The translations under genes were made by a program, and so were the position numbers. The notes below the pieces were generated by a model, which ran no database searches, was not told the DNA's origin, and saw nothing but the letters and a program-made list of their open reading frames with translations. A stretch of 64,000 bases of DNA from NCBI GenBank assembly GCA_002344205.1, contig DDSZ01000014.1:62001-126000 (forward strand). Direction: 5' to 3'. How positions within the stretch are numbered: position 1 is the stretch's first letter; each line of letters begins with the position of its first letter. Positions 38,053 through 46,843 of the stretch are shown here, one piece after another. This DNA comes from Opitutaceae bacterium UBA2377. GTDB taxonomy: Bacteria; Verrucomicrobiota; Verrucomicrobiia; Opitutales; Opitutaceae.

Positions 38053-38065
38053 AGGGTAGCCCTCA
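38053..38065. repeat. Small hairpin in the 140-base intergenic gap
   Basis: GAGGG-TAG-CCCTC forms a 5-base stem in the gap between the glycosyltransferase start (38007) and the methyltransferase stop (38147). On the minus strand a TTGAAG lies upstream with TACCCT about 19 bases later, a poor but possible promoter for the gene at 36778-38007. The 120 bases 38041-38160 are about 51% GC, lower than the surrounding genes. No open frame of interest lies here. Confidence 0.25.
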
Positions 38066-38146
38066 TATGCAGCTTGGCTTCAAGCGCACTCGTGCGACTA
38101 GTTGCATGTTTTGTGTAGCTAGGGCATGCGAGCATATATATTGGCA

Positions 38147-38833
38147 CTAGGGGGATGCCTCCATATAAAGGGACTCGATGGCGCGGTCTGCTGTGTCGAT
38201 CAACAAGGTTGGATCGCGGCCTTGGGCAAAGTCACAGCATGTGACATGCGTAAAGCCGCTGAGGCGAAGCAGTTTTTCCATGAGCTGAGCATCATACATG
38301 ATGCGGTGCCCTGCGGGAGATTCGCGATCTTGGTAGAATACACGATTCACGCTTTGCAGGGGCGTCCATGTAGGGCTGCCAGCCTCGGTGTCCTGAAAAG
38401 GAAACCTTTGCTCGGTATGACCTCCAACCTGGTGAATATAAGTGCGCAGGTAGCGCTCGGCATCGGGAACAATGATACGGAATGTGCCGTCCGCGCGAAT
38501 GATTCTCCGCACTTCCTTGAGGAGGCGTTCTGCATCAGGTAAGCTGAAATGCTCGAGACAATGCTCGCTGAATACTCCGTCCATGGAACTATCGGCGAAC
38601 GGCAATCCGCGGGTGACGTCCCAACAAACGTCGATATCAGGACGCCACTGATAATCGAGGTTGATGAATCCGGCGTGGGTATTGAGGCCACAACCAAGAT
38701 CGAGGTAGCCAAGTTGGCGGATGTGTTGCCGGCGCAGTTGGAATGGGCGATTTCGGATCAGATGACCAACGACAGCCTGCACTTTGGCGTAGGAGAAGAG
38801 GGAGCGGCGAAGGGAAAAATGAACGAGAGCCAT
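38147..38833 (-). CDS. SAM-dependent methyltransferase, type 11
   Basis: The 228-residue protein has a YLDLGCGLNTHAGFINLDYQWRPD motif I region, DVTRGLPFADSSMDGVFSEHCLEHFSLPDAERLLKEVRRIIRADGTFRIIVPD as the type-11 core, and a C-terminal segment that may bind the acceptor. Proteins of this type are frequent in O-antigen loci, often near glycosyltransferases. Base composition is visibly lower in GC than its neighbours, hinting at separate acquisition. It ends about 140 bases before the next gene and starts 18 bases after the upstream GT2 stop. Confidence 0.85.
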   Translation of the reverse strand: MALVHFSLRRSLFSYAKVQAVVGHLIRNRPFQLRRQHIRQLGYLDLGCGLNTHAGFINLDYQWRPDIDVCWDVTRGLPFADSSMDGVFSEHCLEHFSLPDAERLLKEVRRIIRADGTFRIIVPDAERYLRTYIHQVGGHTEQRFPFQDTEAGSPTWTPLQSVNRVFYQDRESPAGHRIMYDAQLMEKLLRLSGFTHVTCCDFAQGRDPTLLIDTADRAIESLYMEASP

Positions 38834-38851
38834 AGAGTCAACGAGCGGGCT

Positions 38852-39802
38852 TCATTCTTTCGATAGGTGGTGCTTGATTCTCCAAACAGTGCGCCAGCCG
38901 AGCAGGGAGGCAAGGGCGGCGGTTTTGGTTCCCATGGGCGGACGACCGGTTTTTTCGCCTAGACGGGAGATTTCTTCTTCGGCACGGCGCATGAGATCAG
39001 GCGGGAAGGGAAAGAAATCATGCACGAAGCGCCGCCAGTGGCCTGCGATCGCACGTGCGGTCCGGGAGGAATCCTCGGTCCGGCGCAGGACATTGGCGAT
39101 CAGTTCGACCGAGTGGAACTGAGAACGGCGTGCCCGCTCGCTGCGTTGCTGACTGAGGCTGCCGGACAGGCCGGAACGGTAGTAACTGCGAGCATCGGCG
39201 TCTGCACAGTAGACGATGCCGGCGCTCGCGAGGATCACGCGGCAGAAGTATTCACCGTCGTCGTTGAGTGAAAGGGTTTCATCCCAAGGGCCGGCTTGGT
39301 TGGCGATGGCTCGGGGCACAAGCCAAGCGGCTGGGTGCATCATGGTGCCGGTTTCGCCGGCGAGAATGAGGAAATCCAACGGAGCGAAGTCACGAAAAAC
39401 AGCTTCATCCACAAATTGTGTCTCGGCAGGATTTTCAGAAAAACGCCCCCAAGCGCAGGAGGCGATAGTGCCGGAGGGGCGTTGCTCGAGGAGGTTGAGC
39501 TGTCGTTCGATCTTGGCCGGCGAAAGCAGATCGTCGGCGTCGAGGTATTGGATGAAGTCTCCACGGGCCAACCGCAGGCCATGATTGCGTGCTGCGCTGG
39601 CACCGCGGTTGGGCTGACCCACAACTCGCACTCCCCGCGATTCAAACCCGTGGGCGATGGTCAGGCTGTGATCGGTGGAGCCATCGTCGATTACGATGAT
39701 CTCCCGGTTCTGCCAAGTTTGGGCCAAGGCTGATTCCAATGTTTCGCCTAGCCATCGGACCGAGTTGTAAGACGGGATGATGATGCTGACGAGCGGGCTC
39801 AC
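38852..39802 (-). CDS. Glycosyltransferase, GT2 family
   Basis: The 316-residue GT-A enzyme starts with PLVSIIIPSYNSVRWLGETLESALAQTW, followed by EIIVIDDGSTDHS and the metal-binding IQYLDADDLLSPAKIERQ near residue 100. The LNDDGEYFCRVILAS segment near residue 185 holds the likely catalytic base. The C-terminal 100 residues are less conserved. The start is GTG in a GTGA overlap with the upstream stop. It probably adds one sugar of the repeat unit. Confidence 0.92.
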   Translation of the reverse strand: MSPLVSIIIPSYNSVRWLGETLESALAQTWQNREIIVIDDGSTDHSLTIAHGFESRGVRVVGQPNRGASAARNHGLRLARGDFIQYLDADDLLSPAKIERQLNLLEQRPSGTIASCAWGRFSENPAETQFVDEAVFRDFAPLDFLILAGETGTMMHPAAWLVPRAIANQAGPWDETLSLNDDGEYFCRVILASAGIVYCADADARSYYRSGLSGSLSQQRSERARRSQFHSVELIANVLRRTEDSSRTARAIAGHWRRFVHDFFPFPPDLMRRAEEEISRLGEKTGRPPMGTKTAALASLLGWRTVWRIKHHLSKE

Positions 39803-40743
39803 GATTTCAAAGCAACCTTCCAGCAGTGTTGAAAATACCAGCGTTTTGACTCGGCGACGTAGTGGTGCATCACGGCCCGGCAGTGCAGCGCCTCGGGTGG
39901 ACGGGGGAGGGTGATATAGTCGGCAGCCGGGGCGATGGAGCAGTCGCGGCCAGCGACCATCATCGCGATCAACGCCTGTTCAAGATAGTAGCTCGTGCTT
40001 TCACGGATTTGCAATGTGTGGGTCCAGTGTTCCAACTGATCCCAGTCGATATGCGCACCATCAAGGCCGGTCAGCCCTACGTTGACCAAGTTTGCGACCG
40101 GGTGGCCGGCCAACTGATTCATCAGCGGCCGGGAGTAGCCGTAGGATGTCTGGCAATCCACCGCGTGCATCGAGCGGTCTGGTGCGTCGAGCCAGTTTAG
40201 GAGAAAATCTGGCCGGCGAAAAAAGAGCAGGTCGGAATCGAGAACCAGTTTCCACCCGGCGCTGCCGATGTGCGGATCAGTGAGTTTGCGGATATTGGGA
40301 TAATTTAGCCAGCGCTCACGCAGGGCCGGATAACGGGAGATGGGCAGAAATGCGTCGAGCCGGGCAAGAGTCTCGCTTTTCGCGACAATGCGGGTTTGGG
40401 GGAAGAGCCGGAGCAGTGATGCGGTGAACTCGCCGGTGAGAGTGCCGTCATCGTAAATTACGGGTGCAAGCGTCCTCCCGGTATGACGGGCAAAAGACCA
40501 CAGGCAGAATACCGTCTGATACCAGAAACGGCGACCGGTGAGCAAATGTATCTCTGCGGGAATACCGCCGGCCGGGTGCAGCGGCGGCAAGGATCGGGCG
40601 GCCTGCTCCATGGCGCTGCGTCCGTGTTCGGTTCGGCGCTGCTGAAATGGTCCGCCTTCACGCAGGCAATCGCGCAGACGATTGAGAGGGGTATGATAGA
40701 GGTGCAGGGCAAGACGACCCAGCATGGTGCCTGAAGCGCTCAT
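39799..40743 (-). CDS. Putative GT-A fold glycosyltransferase of unrecognised family
   Basis: I do not recognise a precise family for this 314-residue protein. It has EIHLLTGRRFWYQTVFCLWSFARHTGR, then APVIYDDGTLTGEF, and a probable DXD motif in WKLVLDSDLLFFRRPDFLL near residue 170, all reminiscent of GT8-like or other retaining GT-A enzymes. A VNVGLTGLDGAHIDWDQLEHW stretch and a conserved-looking HCRAVMHHYVAESKRWYFQHCW end follow. It sits between a GT2 gene and a large membrane protein with 4-base overlaps on both sides, so it is almost certainly part of the glycan pathway. Confidence 0.65.
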   Translation of the reverse strand: MSASGTMLGRLALHLYHTPLNRLRDCLREGGPFQQRRTEHGRSAMEQAARSLPPLHPAGGIPAEIHLLTGRRFWYQTVFCLWSFARHTGRTLAPVIYDDGTLTGEFTASLLRLFPQTRIVAKSETLARLDAFLPISRYPALRERWLNYPNIRKLTDPHIGSAGWKLVLDSDLLFFRRPDFLLNWLDAPDRSMHAVDCQTSYGYSRPLMNQLAGHPVANLVNVGLTGLDGAHIDWDQLEHWTHTLQIRESTSYYLEQALIAMMVAGRDCSIAPAADYITLPRPPEALHCRAVMHHYVAESKRWYFQHCWKVALKS

Positions 40744-42380
40744 AATTGAATTTTACGCAGATACAGGGTGAGCAAGCGGTTGTCCGTGGGCGAGAGTAGC
40801 TGCCAAGTTTCCGTATTGTCTGCGAGATGCCTGAAGCCGATGCCGCCGCGGTCATTCACGAAGAGCTGGCGCCCCGGCAATTTGCCCGCGACAGCGAATT
40901 CACGGGCATCTGCATCAGTGTGATTCAGTTGAACCACGGTTATGGAGCGGGTGGGGCCACGCCATACGGTGGTGAATGAAGTCTTGTTGTCGGGGAATAA
41001 ATGCTCGGGGCCGGCGATGTAATTATGGTCGCGCAGCCAACTTTCGATAAGCCGGAGGCCGAGGTAGGTGCTGGTGATGATAATGTCGATGTCGTCGGCG
41101 TGAAGCATCTGCTCAAGCCGGATGATTTCCTCCGCTATGGCGGACTTCTCCCGGCGCCACATCACTGGTGCCCATGCCTGCGCCCCGCGCATCCGAGGAC
41201 CATCGACGGTCGGAAGGATCTCGCCTTCGCCGAGACCTAGACTCAGGCCCTTGCCGAGGAGCGGGATTGTGCCGAGGGAAACCAGTGGGGCAGCCGGATC
41301 ATAGCGCCGAAAATCAGCGGAGGAGGTTTGCACCCCGACAATAGCTTCGGTGGCGTGCAAGCCAATGAACATCCAGGCGAGGCCCCGCCGGCAACGCATC
41401 CAAGGCCCGGTTGCAGCTATAAGTTCCCGAATCAGAAACAGAGCGGGCAGCAGAAGAAACGGTGCGGCACTGTGGAGATATTTGGGTGAAACAAAACTTG
41501 CTCCGTAAATCGCCAGCGGAATCAGCCCTGCGGCAACCATCAGTGCCGGAGCAACCCATTGCCGACGGATACCAAGCCAGGCCAATCCGAACAAAGTTGT
41601 GGCCGACGCGCTGTAGCCCAGCACCAGCCATCCATTAATCCATAGGGGTTGCCAGTCGGTAAAGTTATCGCGGGACAAAAATGTAGCCCACGTTGCAGCC
41701 AGGGATGTTTCGCTGATCACATACGCCGCTAGGACCGTCAGCATGGCGGTAGCAGCGGTTATGGAGGTTTCCTTGATGGCTTGCATCGGAAGGACAGCCA
41801 GCCAGCGCAAGGCGAGAACCACCGGGGCGACAAGCAAGCTGTCCACGCGCATCCAACCGCCCAAGCCCAGCAAGAAGCCGGCGAGGCAGAGTGTGGTGGC
41901 CGTGCGGGCGCGATGGGTCAGCAGTAGTCCGCCCATGACCGGCACGGCGGCGAGCGCACAGGTATTGGCATAGGCTGCTGCGGCGGTGAATTCCTGGATG
42001 GAAAGTAGCACCACAGCCATGCATGAAACTCTGAAGCCGGTGATGCGGGCCAGCAGCAAACTCGATTGAAATAGGAACACTGCGGCAGCAAGAGCCGAAG
42101 CGGCACCGAAGGTTGCCAAGTGAGTTGCGCCGGTCAGGCGATGCAGCCACCAGAGCAGGTGGTAGCTGCCCGGTTGGATGGCGTAAGAATAGCTGGCGGC
42201 GTCGAAGTCGGGTGTGCCGCGGCTCCAAGCCTGCAGACCGTTGATGATCCCCTGCTCATCACCTTCGACAGCGGTAAATGGGATTACATTGAGAAAGAAA
42301 TGCAGGCTCAGCAGGAGGACGAGCGCCCGCGGCAGCCAGAGACTAAGGCCAGTGGGTGCTGAAGGGGATGCAGATGTCAT
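40740..42380 (-). CDS. Large multi-pass membrane protein with periplasmic C-terminus (GT39/PMT-like candidate)
   Basis: The 546-residue protein has about ten helices from residue 10 to 370 and then a soluble region of about 170 residues. An acidic pair early in the first periplasmic loop (FTAVEGDEQGIINGLQAW) and the overall topology resemble GT39/GT83-type lipid-linked-sugar transferases, but no decisive motif was found. The ATG at 42380 gives an ATGA overlap with the preceding GT2 stop; the 100 extra codons of the longest frame lack homology. It could transfer or modify sugars in the periplasm. Confidence 0.6.
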   Translation of the reverse strand: MTSASPSAPTGLSLWLPRALVLLLSLHFFLNVIPFTAVEGDEQGIINGLQAWSRGTPDFDAASYSYAIQPGSYHLLWWLHRLTGATHLATFGAASALAAAVFLFQSSLLLARITGFRVSCMAVVLLSIQEFTAAAAYANTCALAAVPVMGGLLLTHRARTATTLCLAGFLLGLGGWMRVDSLLVAPVVLALRWLAVLPMQAIKETSITAATAMLTVLAAYVISETSLAATWATFLSRDNFTDWQPLWINGWLVLGYSASATTLFGLAWLGIRRQWVAPALMVAAGLIPLAIYGASFVSPKYLHSAAPFLLLPALFLIRELIAATGPWMRCRRGLAWMFIGLHATEAIVGVQTSSADFRRYDPAAPLVSLGTIPLLGKGLSLGLGEGEILPTVDGPRMRGAQAWAPVMWRREKSAIAEEIIRLEQMLHADDIDIIITSTYLGLRLIESWLRDHNYIAGPEHLFPDNKTSFTTVWRGPTRSITVVQLNHTDADAREFAVAGKLPGRQLFVNDRGGIGFRHLADNTETWQLLSPTDNRLLTLYLRKIQL

Positions 42381-43312
42381 GGTTCGAGGAGGGAGCGACC
42401 CTCGAAATGGCCGCAAGCGCCCTGCCACCGAATGTATGCAGCGGAGCCGGCCCAAGCCCGATAACTGAACCAAGCTTTTAGTTGTCTCAGTGGCACGGTC
42501 CATGGAAGGATGGCAGGCCAAGGATTGGCATTGTGCCTGTGCAACACCTGCACCCAAGACTTGGCGATACCGCGGTTGAGCCGTGCGAGGTAAGCGGGCT
42601 GGAGGCGTCGGTCGGGGATAAGGTGGGTGAGGGTCAACTCCGGGAAATAACCAACCTCCCAAGCTGAGGCCATGGCACACAGCACGATGTCGTTATCGCC
42701 GCCCGAGGTAAGTTCATCGCCGCAACGGTCGGTGAAGTGTGCGCGTGTTGGCGAATGCAGCCACGCTTCCCAAGCCGCTCGGCGGATAGCCATCCCGGCA
42801 CCGATGGGAGCAAAGGCGGGATATTCGTTGTGCACGACGCCGGCCGGGCACAGGCCGGTCGAGATGAGCGGTGTTTCGCCGAGATCGCGTAACGCGAGCA
42901 ATCCGAAAAATTGTTCCGCCCAACGAGGCGGCGGAATTTCAAATTCCGGTAGTGATTTTCCGCCGAGCACACCGACATGCGGATTGGCGGTGAAAAGGTC
43001 CAGCACTGCGGCGAGATAGCCGGAGTCGATCACGTTGTCCTCGTCCACCAGCACGGCGAATTCTCCGCGTGCCTCGGTGAAGCCCCGGCTGCGCGCGTGG
43101 GTGAGACCGGGGACAGGCTCACGGACAACGCGCAGTCCGGCGGGGACCGTGTCGGCGAAGGCGCTCGCGTCGATGGCCGGCGTCGAGGCGTTGTCCACCA
43201 GCAGGCATTCCCAGTCGGCGGCCGGTAGGGTTTGTCCGCGCAGACCGGCCAGAGTGCGGCGCAGGCGGCCTGCGTGCGGATTGTGCGCCGGGATGATGAC
43301 CGAAAGCTTCAT
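42377..43312 (-). CDS. Glycosyltransferase, GT2 family
   Basis: The 311-residue GT-A enzyme opens at the ATG at 43312 with MKLSVIIPAHNPHAGRLRRTLAGLRGQTL and shows WECLLVDNASTPAID and the DXD-equivalent EFAVLVDEDNVIDSGYLAAVLDLF. The TSGGDNDIVLCAMASAWEVGYFPELTLTHLIPDRRL segment near residue 222 has the catalytic base and a conserved His common in this GT2 group. It is separated from the upstream acetyltransferase by 58 bases. Confidence 0.92.
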   Translation of the reverse strand: MKLSVIIPAHNPHAGRLRRTLAGLRGQTLPAADWECLLVDNASTPAIDASAFADTVPAGLRVVREPVPGLTHARSRGFTEARGEFAVLVDEDNVIDSGYLAAVLDLFTANPHVGVLGGKSLPEFEIPPPRWAEQFFGLLALRDLGETPLISTGLCPAGVVHNEYPAFAPIGAGMAIRRAAWEAWLHSPTRAHFTDRCGDELTSGGDNDIVLCAMASAWEVGYFPELTLTHLIPDRRLQPAYLARLNRGIAKSWVQVLHRHNANPWPAILPWTVPLRQLKAWFSYRAWAGSAAYIRWQGACGHFEGRSLLEP

Positions 43313-43370
43313 GCCTGCCCGGTTATGTGGCTTTTCGCCAAAGCGCAAAGGCTAGCTAAGCCGACTGAAT

Positions 43371-43928
43371 TCAACGTTGTAGCACACCGTCACGCCAACC
43401 ACGGATGGTTGCTGGGATGCCGTAGGCAATGGCCCCGGCCGGTAAATCCTTGGTGACCACAGCACCCGCGCCAACGATGCAGCCGTCGCCGATGGTGACA
43501 CCGCCGAGCACGGTCACGCCTGCGCCGAGCCAGACATCACGACAAATTTTGGTGGGACGCAGCTCATCCGGTTGAGAGCGAATGTCCGTTCCGAGAGGCG
43601 GGATAGCATGGTTCGAGGACAGGATACGGCAGTGCATGGAGATCAGAGTGTGGTCGCCCACCTCTATTCCACCATGGCCATACATCACAACGTAGGGGCC
43701 GACGAAGACATTGGCGCGTAGGTTGATCTGGCCGCCCCAAGCCGAAAGGATCGCGCCGCAATCGAGCGAGCAGCGGGTGCCAACCGTGATACGGCCTACT
43801 TGGCCGTCCCGGATGCCGCGCTGGAAGCGCACGCCGGGGCCGAGCGAGCAGTCAGAGCCCACGCTGGCACCACGAAGACGGGCCCAACGGATCCGGAATG
43901 CGGAGAAAATGGAATCAAGTGCTGTCAT
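43371..43928 (-). CDS. Hexapeptide-repeat acyltransferase (O-acetyltransferase)
   Basis: The 185-residue protein is a left-handed beta-helix acyltransferase of the WcaB/maltose-acetyltransferase kind. The repeats run from about residue 20 to 170 (for example VGSDCSLGPGVRFQRGI, LGAGVTVLGGVTIGDGCIVGAGAVVTKDL), with a likely catalytic His in SSNHAIPPLG. It probably acetylates a sugar or nucleotide-sugar in the locus. It is the second such enzyme here, besides the one at 27827-28420. Confidence 0.9.
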   Translation of the reverse strand: MTALDSIFSAFRIRWARLRGASVGSDCSLGPGVRFQRGIRDGQVGRITVGTRCSLDCGAILSAWGGQINLRANVFVGPYVVMYGHGGIEVGDHTLISMHCRILSSNHAIPPLGTDIRSQPDELRPTKICRDVWLGAGVTVLGGVTIGDGCIVGAGAVVTKDLPAGAIAYGIPATIRGWRDGVLQR

Positions 43929-43953
43929 GGCAGACTTTTATCTGAGCGGTGAC

Positions 43954-44934
43954 TCATTGCCGTTCCTCCCGGGGAATTGGAGCAAGTTTTTGATGCCAAC
44001 GGTATTCGTAGCAGGTGAAGAGGTCGGGGCCACCGAGAAAATCGGCAAAGCGTTCGCGTCCTGCGCGATCCTCCTCAGCTTTTTTGCCATTGAAGCCCTC
44101 CGAGCGCACCATCAGGGATGAGGCGTGATTTTGATGCACGGGCCAAGCGTGATCGAAATATCTGATGCGAGAACGGGGCAGCGCGCGGCGAAGCCGCCCG
44201 GCGAACTCGCCGAATTGCCAGCCGTAGCCCCAGAGGCGGTGGTTGAGGCCGCCGAGACGGGCCCAGGTGGAAGCACGAACGGCGAAGTGCACCGGGTCTT
44301 GACTTTCGTAGATGGAGTATTCCTCAGCGGCGTTGGTGCGCCAGAAAGCGACATCGTAGTTCTCCAACTTGTCCCAATGTGCACGGATGAAGTCGGCACG
44401 CACATGGGTGCCGCCGATGAAAACGGAGTAAGGCAGAACAATATCATGATCGCGAATAAGCTGGATATAGCGTTCGTAGAGGCCCTTGGGGTAGACGTAG
44501 TCGCTCCGCCAGACCATGACCACCGGTGCGCGTGCGATTGGAATACTGTGATTCATTCCGTAAGTGTAGGACGCCATCTGTGGATCAATTTCGCGGTGAA
44601 TGACCCAGTTGCGCCAGTGTTGACGGGAAAGAAGCTCAAAGCAGGCTGCGGGCAACGTGCCGCCCTTGTCGTAAAGGATAACCTCGTCCGATTCCGGGAT
44701 ATTCCACAGCAGAGTGCGCAAGGAATTTTCCGCGCAGTCGGCTTCCACGGAAGCTTGGTGGTAGAAAATGTGGGAACACGACGGCAGCGGGATGGGCACA
44801 GGTTGGCGCCCCGCATAGGCGATGATATCCGCGGTGTCGGGGCAGATACGGTTGGCGAGGCCGTAGCGCAGGTCGAATTTCTGTCGCAGGAGCCAAGCGA
44901 CAAAGCGGCAACGCAGTCCGACGAAAATAGCCAT
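43954..44934 (-). CDS. Glycosyltransferase-like protein (GT2/galactosyltransferase C-domain type)
   Basis: The 326-residue protein starts at the ATG at 44934 (MAIFVGLRCRFVAWLLRQK); the longest frame adds 101 residues that overlap the FkbM gene. Residues 70-180 resemble GT-A cores (LLWNIPESDEVILYDKGGT, APVVMVWRSDYVYPKGLYERYIQ), with the metal-binding DXD replaced by RSDY. Near residue 255, TWARLGGLNHRLWGYGWQFGEFAGRLRR resembles the C-terminal domain of polypeptide N-acetylgalactosaminyl/galactosyltransferases. I call it a probable glycosyltransferase; the exact family is uncertain. Confidence 0.65.
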   Translation of the reverse strand: MAIFVGLRCRFVAWLLRQKFDLRYGLANRICPDTADIIAYAGRQPVPIPLPSCSHIFYHQASVEADCAENSLRTLLWNIPESDEVILYDKGGTLPAACFELLSRQHWRNWVIHREIDPQMASYTYGMNHSIPIARAPVVMVWRSDYVYPKGLYERYIQLIRDHDIVLPYSVFIGGTHVRADFIRAHWDKLENYDVAFWRTNAAEEYSIYESQDPVHFAVRASTWARLGGLNHRLWGYGWQFGEFAGRLRRALPRSRIRYFDHAWPVHQNHASSLMVRSEGFNGKKAEEDRAGRERFADFLGGPDLFTCYEYRWHQKLAPIPREERQ

Positions 44935-44954
44935 GGGACGAGCGGGTGAAAGAG

Positions 44955-45734
44955 TCAGTTGTCGGACCAGCCGTGGCGGCGGGCGAATGATTTTAACCCG
45001 GAAGGAGCGACGATCTTGAGTCCGTGGCGGAGCTTCCGCCAAGAGCGCCAAGCGGTTACACGCAGACGGGCCGACAGCGTGACAAGGTGGTCGGCGCGCT
45101 GGGCATACCAGTCGTTGACACCCGTTCGGTGGAAACAGACGTAGCCCCGGACGGCGAGATAAGCAGGAACCAAAGCATCGAGTCCGCGCGAATTGTCCTC
45201 GAGAATAATGACGCGAGGCCTCCAGCGCCGGAGGTCCCACCCTTGCAGAACCGCAAGTTCATGGCCTTCGACGTCGAGGGTCGCGAAATCGACCCGTGCC
45301 ACGCCGGCACGGATGAGGACGGTGTCGAGGGTGAGTTGAGGAACGGTGATCTGCTCGATGGCCTCGCCGCGGAGCGTGTAGAGTTCGTTCTGCCGTGGGT
45401 TGCTGGCGATGGAAGAAACGGCGGGATCGTGCCGCGCCCGGGAGAATGTAATGTCGCCGTCGGCGGAGCCTGCGGCGACATTGAAGAATGGGCCCTTGCG
45501 GCGGGTCTGAATGGCGGAGGCCATTTCTGGCAGCGGTTCGACCAGGACGGCGGTCCAGCCACGCTGCTCGAATGCGTAGGTCGCGCTGCCGGTGTAACCA
45601 TCGAAGGCACCCACTTCCAGGCAAACGCCGTCGGGCAGCCCGGCGAATATTCGGTTCAGCAAGTCGTCCTCGTTGAACTGTGCCCGTCCTTGGAGCGTGG
45701 CGGGAGACGGAATCAAGGATGACTCGGAGGCCAT
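44955..45734 (-). CDS. FkbM family methyltransferase
   Basis: The 259-residue protein has the SAM-binding region GVCLEVGAFDGYTGSATYAFEQRGWTAVLVEPLPEMASAI near residue 36 and the FkbM signature VDFATLDVEGHELAVLQGWDL near residue 147. The SRARHDPAVSSIASNP insertion and the basic C-terminal tail are its own. It overlaps the start region of the upstream membrane protein by 22 bases. Given the nearby Wzt exporter with a glycan-recognition domain, it could add the methyl group that terminates the chain; this is inference. Confidence 0.9.
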   Translation of the reverse strand: MASESSLIPSPATLQGRAQFNEDDLLNRIFAGLPDGVCLEVGAFDGYTGSATYAFEQRGWTAVLVEPLPEMASAIQTRRKGPFFNVAAGSADGDITFSRARHDPAVSSIASNPRQNELYTLRGEAIEQITVPQLTLDTVLIRAGVARVDFATLDVEGHELAVLQGWDLRRWRPRVIILEDNSRGLDALVPAYLAVRGYVCFHRTGVNDWYAQRADHLVTLSARLRVTAWRSWRKLRHGLKIVAPSGLKSFARRHGWSDN

Positions 45735-46843
45735 GGCGCGAAAATCGGAAAATCTTGCGGAAAGCAGACCGGACCGTGAGGACCGATCGTGAGCTGCCAG
45801 AGAGCGAGAGGATCAAGCAAAATTACACAACATCCCAGCAGTAAGATATGCCGGCGCGTTGCGAGGCAACCCGCCAGTGCTTGGAGCAGCAGCCAATACC
45901 AAGGTTGAAACACGGCCATGAACTTCGAAGCCACCCAGAGCACTGCGGGCGCGAGGAGTCGGATGCGTCCGTCAGCGCCAGCCTGCCAAGCCAGCCATGC
46001 GAGGACGAGGCCGGTGGCAAGCGAAGCGGTCTGCACCCATACCACCAAACCCGCCGGCCACCACCATGTTTTGTGCGTGATCAAGGCCGACCAATGCCAA
46101 GGGTTGAAGGCCCCGAATCCGCCGCTGCTGCTTGCGACCTGCGTCAGCACGGGATACCAAGCGCAGGCGAACGCGCTGGGCGCAAAACCGACGAGGAAGC
46201 CGATGGCAGCTTGTGGCACGGCCGACCGACCGTTTTGGCGCCAGACTTGCCACGCCCATAGAGGCAGGATCAGTATGGCGAGAACCTTGGTTTGCACCGC
46301 CAAAGCGAGTAGCAGTCCGGATAGAACGGGAGTGCGGGCAGCCAACAGCAAGGCAGCCAGTATGGGCATGGTTTGCACGGGTTCGAACTGCCCCTCATGT
46401 GACACCCACCAGACGGAAAGAGGTGACGCCCAGTAGCAGAGCCCCGCCCAAGGAGTTCGCACGAGGCGAGCAAACAGTGCGGCATTAATCGCCTCGATAA
46501 GGGTGAGCGAGAGTTTTAGGGCGAAGATACTGGGATGGACCAAGGTGACCAAGCAAAAGAAAGCGATGGCACCGGGAGGATAATTATACGGCCGGTCCGC
46601 CCAGGATGCCTCTTGAAAGAAACCGTTGGGGAAAATATCGGCCAGAGGTTGCGCCAGAATTGATGGGCCATGCTGGGTGACAGCAAGAGCATAGCCGAAT
46701 TGTCGCAACAGATCACCCGCACCGTATGGCGCATGGCCACATTGCCAGAGACGGAACAGGAGTATGAGCAACGCGAGAGCCGCGAATCCCAGCCGATGGG
46801 CACAGCTCAGGTGCCCAAATTTTTGAGCGCCGGCATCAGGCAT
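45713..46843 (-). CDS. Multi-pass membrane protein, GT87-like mannosyltransferase candidate
   Basis: The 376-residue protein has about ten hydrophobic helices and a first periplasmic loop containing GAGDLLRQFGYALAV and ASWADRPYNYPPGAIAFF, whose PYNYPP motif and early acidic residue are typical of GT87/DUF2029-type polyprenyl-phosphate-sugar-using transferases. A SHEGQFEPVQTMPILAALL segment follows the fourth helix. Such enzymes act on the periplasmic side. It overlaps wzt by 8 bases and the FkbM gene by 22 bases, so it is in the same transcript. Donor sugar unknown. Confidence 0.7.
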   Translation of the reverse strand: MPDAGAQKFGHLSCAHRLGFAALALLILLFRLWQCGHAPYGAGDLLRQFGYALAVTQHGPSILAQPLADIFPNGFFQEASWADRPYNYPPGAIAFFCLVTLVHPSIFALKLSLTLIEAINAALFARLVRTPWAGLCYWASPLSVWWVSHEGQFEPVQTMPILAALLLAARTPVLSGLLLALAVQTKVLAILILPLWAWQVWRQNGRSAVPQAAIGFLVGFAPSAFACAWYPVLTQVASSSGGFGAFNPWHWSALITHKTWWWPAGLVVWVQTASLATGLVLAWLAWQAGADGRIRLLAPAVLWVASKFMAVFQPWYWLLLQALAGCLATRRHILLLGCCVILLDPLALWQLTIGPHGPVCFPQDFPIFAPWPPSHP

